Shown piece by piece: positions 9,699-20,506 of a DNA stretch of 64,000 bases. The DNA lies in NCBI GenBank assembly GCA_030248195.1, contig JASAND010026347.1, positions 1-64,000 of the forward strand, in the 5' to 3' direction. Below the pieces are notes generated by a model. It saw nothing but the letters and a program-made list of their open reading frames with translations. It was not told where the DNA came from and did no database searches. Origin of the DNA: Trissonchulus latispiculum (Eukaryota > Nematoda > Enoplea > Enoplida > Ironidae). The translations under genes and the position numbers were made by a program. Position 1 is the stretch's first letter, and every line of letters starts with the position of its first letter.

Positions 9699-12600
9699 GT
9701 AAGTAATAATTCAGCGTAAACAAAATTTTGTACTTCCTTTTAACATTAAACAAAGTTAACGTAAATTAGAATGCACCTGGATATGTGATAACAATTAATT
9801 GTATATATACAGGTTTTGCTGTAGTCAGTTGTTCACGCATCCTGACAGTCGATTCCAGAATAGCGCGCTTCTATGCTGTCTCGCTGAAATCCAGTTCCTG
9901 CGATACACAACAGTTTGCCCATATTTTCTACATACATAATATATTTTACATAATTACATAATATATTTTACATAATATATTTTACATACACATATATTTT
10001 CTATATATATATATTTTCTATATTTATTTGCAAATTTACCGCCTAGTCTACAAATCCACAGCGATAACAGTCAGTCTATCACTATTCGCAAGAGCACATA
10101 CTAGATAAAAGTATGCCAAGCGCCAGGCTGTCCTTAGTTAAGCAAAACTTAATTGCTGTGGTATAAAGCTCAAAACAAGCACATTTCGGGCGACCCGATC
10201 CTGTCAGAGGGTCCGCTGTTAGCGCGCAGCGGATGTGCTCAGCTCAACCTCCTACAGGATGATGGCATAGTCTATTTATTTTGTATTCTTGAGTAAGCGC
10301 AAGCTAGCGATTACTGTTTATAGCATAGCGCAGCACAAAGGTGAATGGGCTGGAGTGTTCTTCCTCTTTGGGAGAGTATGTCCAAAGCCAGTCTAATCAG
10401 AATGCAAAAATTCAAACCTAACTGGAATCTGGCACAAGCCCAAGTTTTAATATATCCGACTCCTTTCACCAATTTGATAAACACTCGCGTATTGTGGTCA
10501 CAACTCACAATGCAATTTTCTAAATATCAGTAAAATGTTTTATGCGCTCTTGCTTTTATATACACAAAATATAATTAATCATTTGTTGCTAGATTTTTTA
10601 AATCACAACTAAAATTGGTGCTATCAAAAGTCACACTGTTTTATTTAGCAGCCCAAACCTAGTCCAAAAAGAAACAGAAACTTATCTAGAGTGGAGGCAT
10701 TTGACCTTGCCGTCGAGATTACCCTTATCCATGGTATCTAGAGAGAGAAATTACATTAATTTCAACCTCTAATGTTGATGCATCACAGCTAAATAAGGTT
10801 GTTTTGTTTTAGTGAAAGCTGAAATTGAAGAATTCCAGGCCAGTCGACCAGGAACTCAAGCGCCAATCAGCGTTGAGGAAGCAGAACAACTGGAAACCGA
10901 TGCGTTGGCATGGATTGAAGCACATCCCGTGGTGACATTGACTCTTTATGATGAAGAAAATGGTCTTAAATTGATGGAATTCAATGATGATTTGTTTGGC
11001 TACGAGTTCGTTTTCGATTTCTGATACGTTGAGTTCATAAAAAGCAAACACTTATACTATGTTACAAGTGTAAACGAAACTTTGTTAGTCTCCATAAGTT
11101 TGCTTCAGTTGCAGCTGCAGCAGCCTTGCGTTCACGGACCTGCTACAATAACTGACTGATTAGTCAATTATTAATAAGCAACAGCCTCGAGCCTCGGCTT
11201 TTTGTCCATTTGGTCTATCAGAATTATTTGAGTTTTTGACTTTCCAGAAGCACACATGGCAGATTTCAGAGAATCAGTCTTTACTTCAATGAACCCATAA
11301 CTGCCCGTGCGACACTGGGTGAGCTCAGATCAAAGTTCAATTCCATAGCTTTGAGTGATGTATACCCAACCGGATTTGCAGCACCACCATATTGGGATGT
11401 GACTGTGCTCACTCCGGTATCCTCAGTTACGGAAGGAGTTACGGTAGGAATCTATTAACAGCGTTTTATTTGGTTGTTATTTAAAAAATGTGACGACTTC
11501 AGTCATGCAATGGTGCTACTTTGAAACAGAGAAATGGTAGGCTTGGAGTGTTGGCATCTGGGATGGGATCCCATGGGATTCCATGGGATCCCATGGGATG
11601 GGATGGGACGGGATTGAAAACTCATCCCATGTGGGATCAGTGGGATTTTGTGGGATCATTTTGCCTTTCAAAGCCTTCAAACACCGCTTCCAAATTTTGA
11701 AAAAGTGCAAAATTTGGGTAAGTTTGGCATAAAAATGTCTGGTCAATTTCATAATTGACATTTTGATGACTACCAGCAAAGCAAAGCATGGAACTCTTTA
11801 AGGCGCTGGTATCGCTTTGATATTGAAATGCAAAAATTTGCGATTTTGCAACATAGCCTGATCGTAAAATGCCTCTCTGTAAAAATCAGCAATTTCCGCA
11901 ATTTTACAAAAAGATTTAAATTCTGCGCCAAAAAATTTCTACACTGGCAAATGATTCCAAGCAACATTGGGTATCGTTTGAAACTTTTATAATGTACTGT
12001 GCCACTGTGGAATTAGAATTCTTTGTTAGGACCTCTAGTTGTTTATAATCTGCAGCAAAACAAAACTTAATGACCCTTATTTTTGGTCATCAAAAGCGAC
12101 CGACTTTAGCCACTTTCGGCAGTTCGCTAACTTCACAAATTAATTAAAATTTTTTGAAACCTAATTCAAATTTCAAAATTCTAATTCCACAGTGACACAG
12201 TATCTCTTTAGAGTTGTTTTAATACTATGCAAATGTTACCCGGTATCTTACACCAATTTCGAGTTTTTTGGCGCAGAATTATATTCGACACTTTTTCGAT
12301 TTTCTATTTCGACATAGCAGACCTAATCCAGATCTAGATCAGATCAAATCAGTATAAGCCAGAAGCTATTTTATGTGTCAAAAAACGGCCGTTTTTGAGG
12401 AAATCAGTTTTGTCAAACTTACTGCCAAATCTTACGGAGACTTTTGAATTATTTATACTCAATCGGTTTAGTCCTATCGATTTACTTTCTGCTCAGTTTA
12501 TACAATCTAATTGCACTTAATGCCTGTTAGCTGGAGTTCGTTGCTTTAAGCTAGAGATTTGGTCGACAAACGTATTTGGCAAAACTGCGATTATTTTATT

Positions 12601-13737
12601 TTAAACATCAATTTCTCAAAAACTACCCCATGGAGGGACTTTTCTTGACTTGAACTTCACCAGCTGCGAGAATACTCAATGCGAAATTGCAAAATTTAGT
12701 GTCATCGCACATTTATCGGAATTTCTGGAGTATTAGGACCTGTTGAGCCAAATCCATATAATTTCCCTCGACCCACAAGTCCTTCCTATCATGGCACAAA
12801 ATGAAATTTTGCCCGATTCAATAGTTTTGAGAGACCGATACTCAAAGTTTGATGGTCTATATCTAGTTAGTATGTCAAAACTTTTGCTGGTTTTTTGCAA
12901 ATTTTGCTTTTTTCGTATTCACGGATTATAAGCTTTAAAACGGTATGTCAAATTCTTCCGACTCGCAAAAATTGCGAAAGTTTATTGCGTTTCAAAATTC
13001 CCCTCACAAAAGGATACCACCACCTTGTGCCAATATTAAAATTTCAATGCTACAGCGATTGTAAGGTCAAATACTGCAAGTGGGATTATATGGGATTGGA
13101 AAGAGCAAGTTCGGACAAATGGGATGGGATGGGACGGTGAATTTGAAAATCTGGTGGGATGGGATAGGATGGGATCAGAGAATTCGTCCCATTTGCCAAC
13201 TCTGCTTGGAGCAATAAAAGTGCGTCCCTGTCAAAACCTTGTACAAATGTTCGGTGCAACGCCACTCACGCCTCGCGGTCTGCGAACACGCATATGTTCC
13301 CTTCGGCAATCCGTCTGAGCTCTGCATTATTCTCATTGTAGAGATTTTATTTCCGCATGATGGTCAAGTTTATTTTCGTTAGCTTTCTATATTCACAATG
13401 TCCTTTATAGGCTCATCATTGAACTTTTCAAGTTTAGATTTGATTCGTTTAGTCAAAACGAAGGAATGAAAAATTTTCAGCTAAATTTTCGAAAAAATGT
13501 TCCCAAAGCCCAGAAGCCTTGTCAATACCAAAAGACAATTGTTCGTTTCAGTTTACAAAATTTGATGGATCCAGAATCGGTTTGAAGGTGAGAACTCGGG
13601 GATTTGCCTTCGCTGGAAGGCGAAACGACTACGTCGGACCTGCTGATTATGATCCAACTGAAGGAGTTCGATTCAGGGCACAAAAAGACTTTCAGATCGA
13701 TTTAACCATCGATTTGCCCATCAGCTTCGAGCAGTGA
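9644..13737 (+). CDS. Small secreted protein gene, family unknown (4 exons)
   Basis: Multi-exon gene model. Exon 1 (9644-9698) encodes a start Met and a hydrophobic stretch (MANIFLFLVCVGITLRGG) typical of a signal peptide, so the product is probably secreted. Exon 2 (from 10813) is acidic and rich in Glu. Exon 3 (11248-11443) and exon 4 (13552-13737) are mixed beta-type sequence; exon 4 ends in TGA at 13735-13737. Junctions 1-2 (phase 1) and 3-4 (phase 0) agree exactly with consensus splice sites. Junction 2-3 is unclear: exon 2 can run to its own stop at 11022-11024, or splice out early through a weak donor, so two transcripts or a broken gene are possible. ATTAAA follows at 13833. I do not recognise the family. 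The last intron holds a nested pair of transposons. Confidence 0.55.
9699..10812. other. Intron 1 of gene 1
   Basis: GT-AG intron. 9940-10022 is an AT microsatellite built on TATATTTTACATAA. No embedded gene is recognised; the two overlapping frames at 10311-10533 are antisense shadows of each other. Confidence 0.5.
10813..11024 (+). CDS. Gene 1 exon 2
   Basis: Acceptor TTTTGTTTTAG ends at 10812. The G left over from exon 1 joins TG to give Val and opens a 70-residue frame, acidic (EIEEF, EEAEQLE, DEENG), with stop TGA at 11022-11024. A donor that would skip the stop (GTTTGG after 10998, phase 2) would fit exon 3 but is weak, so this may be an alternative last exon. Confidence 0.5.
11248..11443 (+). 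CDS. Gene 1 exon 3
   Basis: Acceptor TGACTTTCCAG ends at 11247. The frame is open for 65 codons and ends exactly in phase 0 at donor GTAGGA (11444). It includes the aromatic patch PPYWDVTVLTP. The open frame, flanked by good signals at both ends, is the main evidence. Confidence 0.6.
11550..13204. mobile_element. hAT-like non-autonomous element in intron 3
   Basis: Ends TGTTGGCATCTGGGATG (left) and the complement of CAGAGTTGGCAAATGGGACG (right). Flanked by 8-bp near-identical sequences CTTGGAGT (11542-11549) and CTTGGAGC (13205-13212), the duplication size of hAT transposons. The subterminal parts are arrays of GGGAT/GGGATGGGAT and the complement (11558-11660; 13080-13185). No transposase frame. 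It contains a second, nested element. Confidence 0.7.
11798..13026. mobile_element. Nested TTAA-type MITE (copy A)
   Basis: Left end TTAAGGCGCTGGTATCG, right end complementary to CAAGGTGGTGGTATCCTT. It belongs to the same family as the elements at 15831-16810 and 37791-39789 by its termini, and shares body segments with the latter in opposite orientation (for example near 12390 and 38450). No coding capacity. Confidence 0.6.
13552..13737 (+). CDS. Gene 1 exon 4 (terminal)
   Basis: Acceptor TCGTTTCAG ends at 13551; 61 codons plus TGA. Phase 0 matches exon 3. Alternating charged and hydrophobic residues (KVRTRGFAFAGRRND, DLTIDLPISFEQ) suggest beta strands. Confidence 0.6.
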   Translation, partial: FTKFDGSRIGLKVRTRGFAFAGRRNDYVGPADYDPTEGVRFRAQKDFQIDLTIDLPISFEQ

Positions 13738-13832
13738 CCGTTGCATATGACTCTTTTGTTGACATCACATCGAAAATGAAATATTTAAATTTGTGAACAA
13801 ACTATATTCATTACAATGATTCGTATCTATGA

Positions 13833-13838
13833 ATTAAA
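13833..13838 (+). terminator. Poly(A) signal of gene 1
   Basis: ATTAAA about 95 bases after the TGA, followed by a T-rich stretch. Confidence 0.45.
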
Positions 13839-14168
13839 TAATATTATATTTTTAGTTTTTAACGCTTCAGACTGTGTAGGGTGCTGACCAGAAATGTTTC
13901 TGGAGGCTCATTTTGAAGGGGTGAACCGCAAAACAGAAGTCTTGAGATAGCCTTGAGGTAGCCTAAAATTTGGTTAAAAACCAGAAAAGACGATTGTAGG
14001 GAAGGTGTAAGCGACTCCTTTGAATGAAAAAGGTCCAGTTTGGACGGGGGTGGGGGCAAGGAAAGGACGAGGTACACATTCCTTCAAACCATCGAGCACA
14101 CTATGTCGAATTGAAGCAAGTGAGATTGATGTTATTAGACGAATAAATGTGCCTTCATAGTCTCGAAC
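13839..14168. other. No feature recognised
   Basis: Ordinary intergenic sequence after gene 1; the minus-strand frame 13859-14077 has no motif. Confidence 0.4.
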
Positions 14169-14432
14169 GCAGGTGTACGCGCGTCGACGTGCGCCGACGT
14201 GCGTCTACAAACGTCAATATCATTTTGCGCGCATCAACGCGCCGCGTCGACGCTTCCAGTGGTAACATGGCGCCTAGGCGAGATGTTACGTTTGGAAGCG
14301 TCTACGCGCGTCTATGCGCGTCAACGGGCGTCGACGCCTCCAAATGTAACATGGCGGTGTGGCGCGTTAACGCGCTTCGACGCGTGTCTATGCACGTCGA
14401 CGTGTGTCTACGCGCGTCTACTCGCGACTGGG
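14169..14432. mobile_element. GC-rich foldback element built on CGTCGACG words
   Basis: Starts CAGGTGTACGCGCGTCG and ends CGCGACTG. The interior is a dense array of CGTCGACG / CGTCTACGCG words in both orientations, with two copies of (T)GGTAACATGGCG/TGTAACATGGCG. The CAG-type ends and subterminal arrays resemble hAT MITEs, but no 8-bp duplication could be matched. Confidence 0.5.
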
Positions 14433-14678
14433 ACTGAAATCACCATAATTGTTGTTTGGCTGCAAGCCGAAAATGAAGCTTAATCCTAAGATAATCACAA
14501 TCAGTCTCAAAGTACAACAGCCAGTAATTGTAAATCAAACAAGAAACCTTTGGAACAGAGACTCAAATGTGTAGTACTTAAGTCCTTAGGCTATCAATAA
14601 CATCAACAGCGGCTAGCCTCAACAGCTATCAGTTATTGTCATTACAGACAGCAATGGGAGTGGGCGGAGGGTGACCAC
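14433..14678. other. No feature recognised
   Basis: Ordinary AT-rich sequence without open frames of note. Confidence 0.4.
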
Positions 14679-14815
14679 TAGAGACCTTCATTCAGGCCCG
14701 CAAGGTCGGGCCGGGCCTAACGTGAAACGGGCCGGGTCGAGCAGAGGTAGAAAAATGTGGATGCGGGCCGGGCCTAAGTACTGGAACGGGCCCGGCTTCG
14801 GGCCGGGCCTGGTGT
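14679..14815. mobile_element. Fragment of GGGCCGGGCC-type hAT-like element
   Basis: TAGAGACCTTCATTCAGGCC followed by four blocks of CGGGCCGGGCC. Same terminal style as the complete element at 25768-26550, but no matching right end; probably one end only. Confidence 0.5.
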
Positions 14816-15131
14816 TTTCAGTTAGATGTTTGGTCTTGTTTTCAATTTTGTCAATTTTTTATTGGAAATAATATTCATTTCTAAAATAAATTTTCTATAA
14901 TCAGTGGCATTTTATTTCAATGTTTCTTAAATTTCGTTACTCTTTAGAGTACTGCCGGACATAGTTAGCTTACTTGTGTTTATATACTATCTCTAAGTTG
15001 TATATTATTATCCTAAATGCAGTTATATTTATTTATTTTTAATATTTGGTATGTATTCTTTCTTCTTAATTTATAGTTTATGTCGTGTTATCCTTAAATC
15101 GACGAAACTGAGATGTGACCTGTTCGCTAAA
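14816..15131. other. No feature recognised
   Basis: AT-rich sequence between the GGGCCGGGCC fragment and the foldback element. Confidence 0.35.
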
Positions 15132-15384
15132 CACTAAGTTTTTATGAAAGCAGTTTTACTTAAACGGCTTAAAGTTGAAGTCGCTGAATCTTTAAGTAGA
15201 CCTGTATTTGTGAAACGCCACTTTACTTAAAGTTTAGGTAGCTAGTTTTTTGTGAAAGGGGGTCTACTTAAACGACTTACGCTAAGTAGTTTAAGTCGTT
15301 TAAGTCTTTTAAGTAGAGGTTGGTTTCACAAAAACCACTTCGTTTAAGTTAAGCCGTTTAAGAACTTTTTGTGAAGAAACCCTA

Positions 15385-15822
15385 AGATCGCTGAAATCTA
15401 CAAACCCACTCGGAAGGCTAAAAAAACGTGGAAAACGTAGACTGCAGGAAGGAGGGGGAAGGAAGGCCGAGTACTCAGACAGGAAAGTTGAAAAGGCCAC
15501 AAAAGAAGACTTGTGGTTTAACGGTGTAGATTTAGGTTAGTTTTCAATTTTGTTTATCACGCTTTGAGAAACTTCTGTCTGGAACACAGGAACAGACACA
15601 GAAGAACCTTTTTCACCAGCCATGCCTACGCCTGTTCCCAGCCAGCTGCCCCACAAATCAACAATATATATACTCCTGCTGGTCTGATTGCAGCTTAAAC
15701 TTCGACAAAAGTATCAGCTGGCCAGCTAATAAAAGTTAATTCCAGGCACAACTTCCATAGATCATGAACCTTTACAAAACAAGGAGTTTTGCTTACCTAT
15801 GTTTTGAAGTTATACTAGTAAG
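15385..15822 (-). repeat. Interspersed repeat, copy 2
   Basis: Reverse complement of 154-594, carried inside the foldback element. The minus-strand frame 15309-15500 falls in it and is not conserved as a gene. Confidence 0.8.
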
Positions 15823-15830
15823 TCGATTAA

Positions 15831-16810
15831 GGTGGTGATTCCCTTTGGTCACATAAAGTTTGCACCATTATTACTCGTTCATTACTTGGAGTTAAGAAGC
15901 CATTTTTATATCAAAATGTAGCTTGACATTTTCTCTTTTTAATGCATGGCCATGAAACTAAGGTTGCGTTTCTAAAATATTTTTAACACATAGAAGAAGT
16001 ATAATTTTGCAGAATTTTTGCAGACTCAAGTAAATTTTTTCGCGAGACATCGATTATGTCATTCGATACCTCCATCAAATAGCTGGGGACGATTTTTTAC
16101 TTATTGTGAAATCGCTCTTCGTTACAGAGAAATAAGCTGAAATGTGTGCGTAACCTGTATTTTGCCTACTTTTTCCAAATTTGTCAAGCGATTACTTTAG
16201 CTAGAAAGCAGCAATCGGGGCAACTAAAAAATCGTCCCTGGGTATATTTGTGCAGAACACATTTGTTCAGTAGCAGCCCTCTAGCTTGCATGGGGAATGC
16301 TCCACAATCTTCGGAAAAAAATTGGTCGTGTTTTTGCAAAAACTACATTTTTTATGATAGTAGCCTACAGGATAGCAGTTGGAAGACGATCATGCGTCGG
16401 ATAATTTGTCCCTGTGAGACCTTCAGATCGACGCCCTTACTTTGATTTTACGGCTTGCATAGTTCAAGAAATGTTGAATTATTTGATTTCTGCAAAAATG
16501 ACAAGTTTTCGACGCCAAGACAAGAAAATCGGCTATATCTCACGGTAGGGAAAAGCTAGAAACTTGCTTTAAAAAGCAAAAATGTGAAGCTCAATGAGAT
16601 CTTTCGAATGAATATAGTCATAACTGTATAGCAGCTGCCAAACGTTCAGAAATTGGGAAAAACCACTCTGACCGGAAATCTCGAATTTTTGAATCGGGAT
16701 TGCGCGGAGGGTGTGAGAACGCTAAAAGAACTTATTTCGGAAAGTTTCATCAAATTTCGTCTTGATTTACGCCGCCAAACAACAATATGTACCCAAAAGG
16801 AATCACCACC
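15831..16810. mobile_element. TTAA-type MITE (copy B)
   Basis: 980 bp bounded by GGTGGTGATTCCCTTTGG and its complement (right end CCAAAAGGAATCACCACC), directly flanked on both sides by TTAA (15827-15830, 16811-16814). A TTAA duplication is characteristic of piggyBac-type insertion, but the terminal bases are not the usual CCY, so the superfamily is open. Confidence 0.7.
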
Positions 16811-17149
16811 TTAAGTAGACCCCCTTTCACAAAAAACTAGCTACTTAAACTTTAAGTAAAGTGGCGTTTCACAAATACAGGTCTACTTAAAGATTCAGCG
16901 ACTTCAACTTTAAGCCGTTTAAGTAAAACTGCTTTCATAAAAACTACTTAGTTTAAGTAGTTTAAGTAGACCGCTTAAACGCAGTTCAAAAACAGCGATT
17001 TTTAAGCCGCGTGATTTACGCAGCTTACACGACTTAAACGAAGGAATGCACGTCTGAATGACCATATTAAAAGCATCATAACTTCCGCAATTTTGGGAGT
17101 TAATAGTCATTAGTAGTTTTTCGAGCCCCAATCATTGGATTGGGACTTA

Positions 17150-17345
17150 CCCACTACCCCGTAATCCTTCCAAGAACGTCACCACCTACTGCCGCCACCC
17201 CCTAGTACCCCCGATACCCCCGGTACCCCCTGTACCTCCTGTACCTCTGGTACCCCCTGTACCCCTAGTAGCCCCAGTACCCCCAGTACCCCCAGTACCC
17301 CCTGTACTCCTAGTGCTCCCAGTCCCTCAGTACTCCCAGTCTTAA
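17150..17345. repeat. C-rich simple repeat (CCCAGTACC)n
   Basis: Degenerate array of CCCCAGTAC / CCCCTGTAC words, roughly 9-12 bp period. Confidence 0.8.
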
Positions 17346-17449
17346 AAGCAATATTTCTTCTTCTTCTCCGTCCCTCTGCGTTCTTCCCCCGGGGCTTGGG
17401 ACCCGGCGTCGGCCCATTACCGGACTCCTACCTACGTACATACGTATCT

Positions 17450-18720
17450 AACCTACCTATCCTAATCTCACCTAATACCTTACCATTCACCTTACTTTCA
17501 TTCTCTGGGTCACTCCTGACATACACTGAGCCTACTTTGAGTTCATCTTATCCAACCTACTTCCATCATCTATCTTCCGGATCCTTGTCTTAGCATTCAC
17601 CTTGCCTTCATACATATACTCGAGTCACTCCTAAATTACGCCGAACCTACTCTGACCCTACTTTTTCACCTTTCATAGATTCTTACATCCTCCTATCTTT
17701 TTAACCAACCTTTTTATTTTGTGCACTGAATCACTCCTAAATTACACCGAGCTTACTCTGAGCTTATATTGTCAAACTTTCATAGATGTTTACCCTTACC
17801 TATCTTGTCTGACCTTGCCTAAGAACCACCTTCTTTTTCATACACTGAGTCACCCCTAAATTACACCGACCCTACTCTGAGCTTACTTTATCCAACTTTT
17901 GTATGTTCTTACCTCTACCTATTTTGTCTGACCTAACCTAAGAACTAACCTTCCTTATTTTATGCTCCGAGTCACTCTTAAATAACACCGAGCCTACACC
18001 GAGTAAACACCGAGCCTACTCCAAACCTACTCAAATTTACTCCTTTTATGTCCTTTCATGATGTTTTAGTCAAGTCTATTTCGTTCCTTCAGTCTTCTTC
18101 ATTTTCATCAGTCTCTCCAAATCAATTGTTCCGCTTTCTCATTCCACAGTAAACATTTTTCTTTTTACCTCTAGTTTTCTATATCCAACTTAATTCTGCT
18201 ATGGGCCACTCCTACCTTACTCTATAATGTTCGATCTTCGAAACTTCAAAACCAATTCGCTTGATCTCTACCAGTATACCTGTCCTTTTCCTCTCCCCTG
18301 ATTTGTATTCCGAGTCACTCAGCCGAAGCTTGCTAACCAAACTTTTCAAGCATCAACCTAACCCTAACGTTATCCTAACCTATCCTAACCCAATTTTCGA
18401 CTTAACACGTTTCCCAACTACCTTGACTTCATACATACTCGAGTCACTCCGAGCTTACATCAACCACAGTCTAAGCTTACATTGTCCGGGCACCAGTCCA
18501 TTTCCCACATCTGGCCAACCACCGTCATGTTCCTTATAGTTATACACTCCAAACCTACTCGCACCCCAATTCTTCCCTTTTGATCATTTTTCCAACCTTT
18601 GTTTTCAGTTTACTCTCATCTGTTCAACCACCTTAGGTCTGAGTTTTGAGTCACTCTGAAATAGCTCCAAGTTAACACCGAGCTAACACCGAGTATACAC
18701 CGAGCTTACACCGTCCCTTA
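17450..18720. repeat. Degenerate tandem repeat, ~115-122 bp unit
   Basis: The marker GAGTCACTCCTAAATTACAC recurs with changes at about 17507, 17622, 17728, 17847 and 17969, followed by CCGAGCCTACTCTGAGCTTAC and a C/T-rich spacer. Farther right (to 18720) the array is more broken, with short ACACCGAGC runs. Open frames here are artefacts. Confidence 0.7.
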
Positions 18721-18800
18721 AGATCAATGCTTACTTAATGTTGGAGTAATGTTGAAGAATTTCATTGAACAATTTCGGCTTTTATTGATTTCGATCGATG

Positions 18801-18950
18801 CTTTTATGTGTTTGTATGTACAATTTCTGTTTTTATTGATTCACAGTACTCGAAGTTAGTCATGTCTAGATTGGTAGGCCAATTCGACGCGACGACTTCG
18901 AGTACTATGAATCAATAAAAACAGAAATTGTACATACAAGCACATAAAAG
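18801..18950. repeat. 56-bp-arm palindrome beside gypsy LTR
   Basis: Arms 18801-18856 and 18895-18950 are nearly perfect complements (CTTTTATGTGTTTGTATGTA against TACATACAAGCACATAAAAG) around a 38-base loop. The right arm ends exactly where the gypsy LTR starts. Confidence 0.85.
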
Positions 18951-19091
18951 TGTTGTGTAGTAAGAACAGAAACGTGGTGTCAAGAAAAGCCACGACTATA
19001 CTTCAGTACGTTTACACAACAACCGAGGAACGGAATTCAAAAAGTCTAACTTTTTAAGTTTTCTGCACTTCATGTGTTTCTCAACACAACA
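18951..19091 (-). repeat. 3' LTR of gypsy element
   Basis: 141 bp, differing from the 5' LTR by a handful of substitutions and 2-base indels. Confidence 0.9.
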
Positions 19092-20470
19092 CTTCTCTCC
19101 TTTCTTTAAATGTCCTTCTGCTCTATAAAATTCACCGGAGATTGGATTATATTGTTCAGGCTGACGACGCCTGCGACCAGAACGTCTGGGAGGGGCAGCA
19201 TGATCACCAGCCAAATTTTCCTCAAGTTCAGGTCTCATATTCTCCCTTGCTGCAGGGATGCCACCAAGATCCACAGCATTCCACGAATCTTCGGCTTCCG
19301 ACGTTCCTTTGTGCAGAGATATTTGATCTGCGTCCGGAGGAAACGTGCGACTTAATTTCCGTTGATTCCATACTTTACCATTTTCCAACAAATAGGTATG
19401 TTCTCCACGTTTAGCGCATATTTTCAGAGGAACAGAGTGCGCTAGATTTCCTTTACCGACATGAGGTAACTTGTATCTAACGTAGTCTCCCACTTTAAAG
19501 CTAACATTATCCTTTTCCGCTTTGCTGTACCCGTATGACTTTTGGTATTCAAGGACGTTCCGGGAAACATCGTAGGTTCCTTTTGGCTTGGTGCAATGAA
19601 TAGGCAGGTGAAGCTTGCTCCTAATTTTCCGACCGAGCATAAGTTCAGCCGGACTGACCTTTGTTCCACGGTGAGGCGTACTGCGGTAGGCAGGTAGCAG
19701 AGTTTGGAGGCTGTCACTCCAATCTGCCCTTTCTATAATAGCGGTTTGCAATCCTTCTTTCAGAACTCTATTTAATCTTTCAACTAAACCATTGGAGGAA
19801 GGGTTGTATAACGCTGTTCGGATGTGCTTAATGTTTCTATCTTTTAAGTAGTCTTTGAATTCATTACTTGTGAACTAAGGACCGTTGTCGGTTACGATCT
19901 GATACGGCAACCCGAAACGGCTAAACAAAGAATTCAGAAACTTTATTACCACAGCGGAAGTTACCTGATTAGTGGTGCACGCTTCAGGCCACCGTGAGTA
20001 GTAATCGGCTAAGACTATTAGAAATCGTTCGGAAGGAGGTGCTGTCGCAAATGGACCAAGAATGTCTGTTGCCACCTTCTTCCATGACCCCGACGGAGAG
20101 GTGACTGGCTGCACTGTAGGCGCATATAACTTGGCAGATTTATCCGCAGCACGGCAAATGTGTCAACTGTGGACTTGTTCTTCCACGTCGTTGTCCATAT
20201 TCGGCCACCAGTAGGCTTCACGGATTCGTTGCTTTGTTCGAACAATGCCCTGGTGTCCTTCGTGAGCCAGATCAGTAATTCTCTGTCGTAACTCTATGGG
20301 AACAATAATTCTTGATTCTGATTTGCACAAGACGTCTTTCCATAGGAATAGGTCACTTCTAATTTTGTAGTAAGGCTTCAACTCATCTTCTACCTTGATT
20401 AGGCCAGGAAGTTTGGACGTATATATTCCCTGACACGGCTAAGAATTGGATCATCTGAGGTAGCTTTCAG
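18996..20470 (-). pseudogene. Gypsy integrase, frameshifted with stops
   Basis: Continues pol in another frame from about 20420. The His-His-Cys-Cys zinc domain (HEGHQGIVRTKQR) is broken: the first Cys codon of the expected C-x-x-C is TGA (20161-20163). The catalytic core follows, with Asp in the ATDILGPF block, Asp in IVTDNGP, then a TAG (19875-19877) and the Glu of NGLVERLN. The last 251 codons (18996-19751) hold the remaining core and C-terminal domain. Inactive. Confidence 0.85.
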
Positions 20471-20506
20471 AAATTCGTCGCATGAAATGGCAGAAAGTTG
20501 AATAGA

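Larger units (their letters stand above)
15132..16951. mobile_element. Foldback element with two nested repeats
   Basis: Inverted arms 15132-15270 and 16813-16951, both dense in (T)TTAAGTAG / CTACTTAAA words, enclose the inverted copy of the dispersed repeat (15385-15822) and a TTAA-type MITE (15831-16810). Long arms without coding capacity indicate a foldback transposon. Confidence 0.65.

Noticed and set aside
14147..14483. Arg/Thr-rich frames of 94-96 codons
   Set aside because: Arise from the CGTCGACG word array; two frames of equal quality overlap.
16146..16445. 99-codon frame as a missing TM1 exon of the channel
   Set aside because: Lies within a TTAA-type MITE, lacks the HG motif and suitable splice sites.
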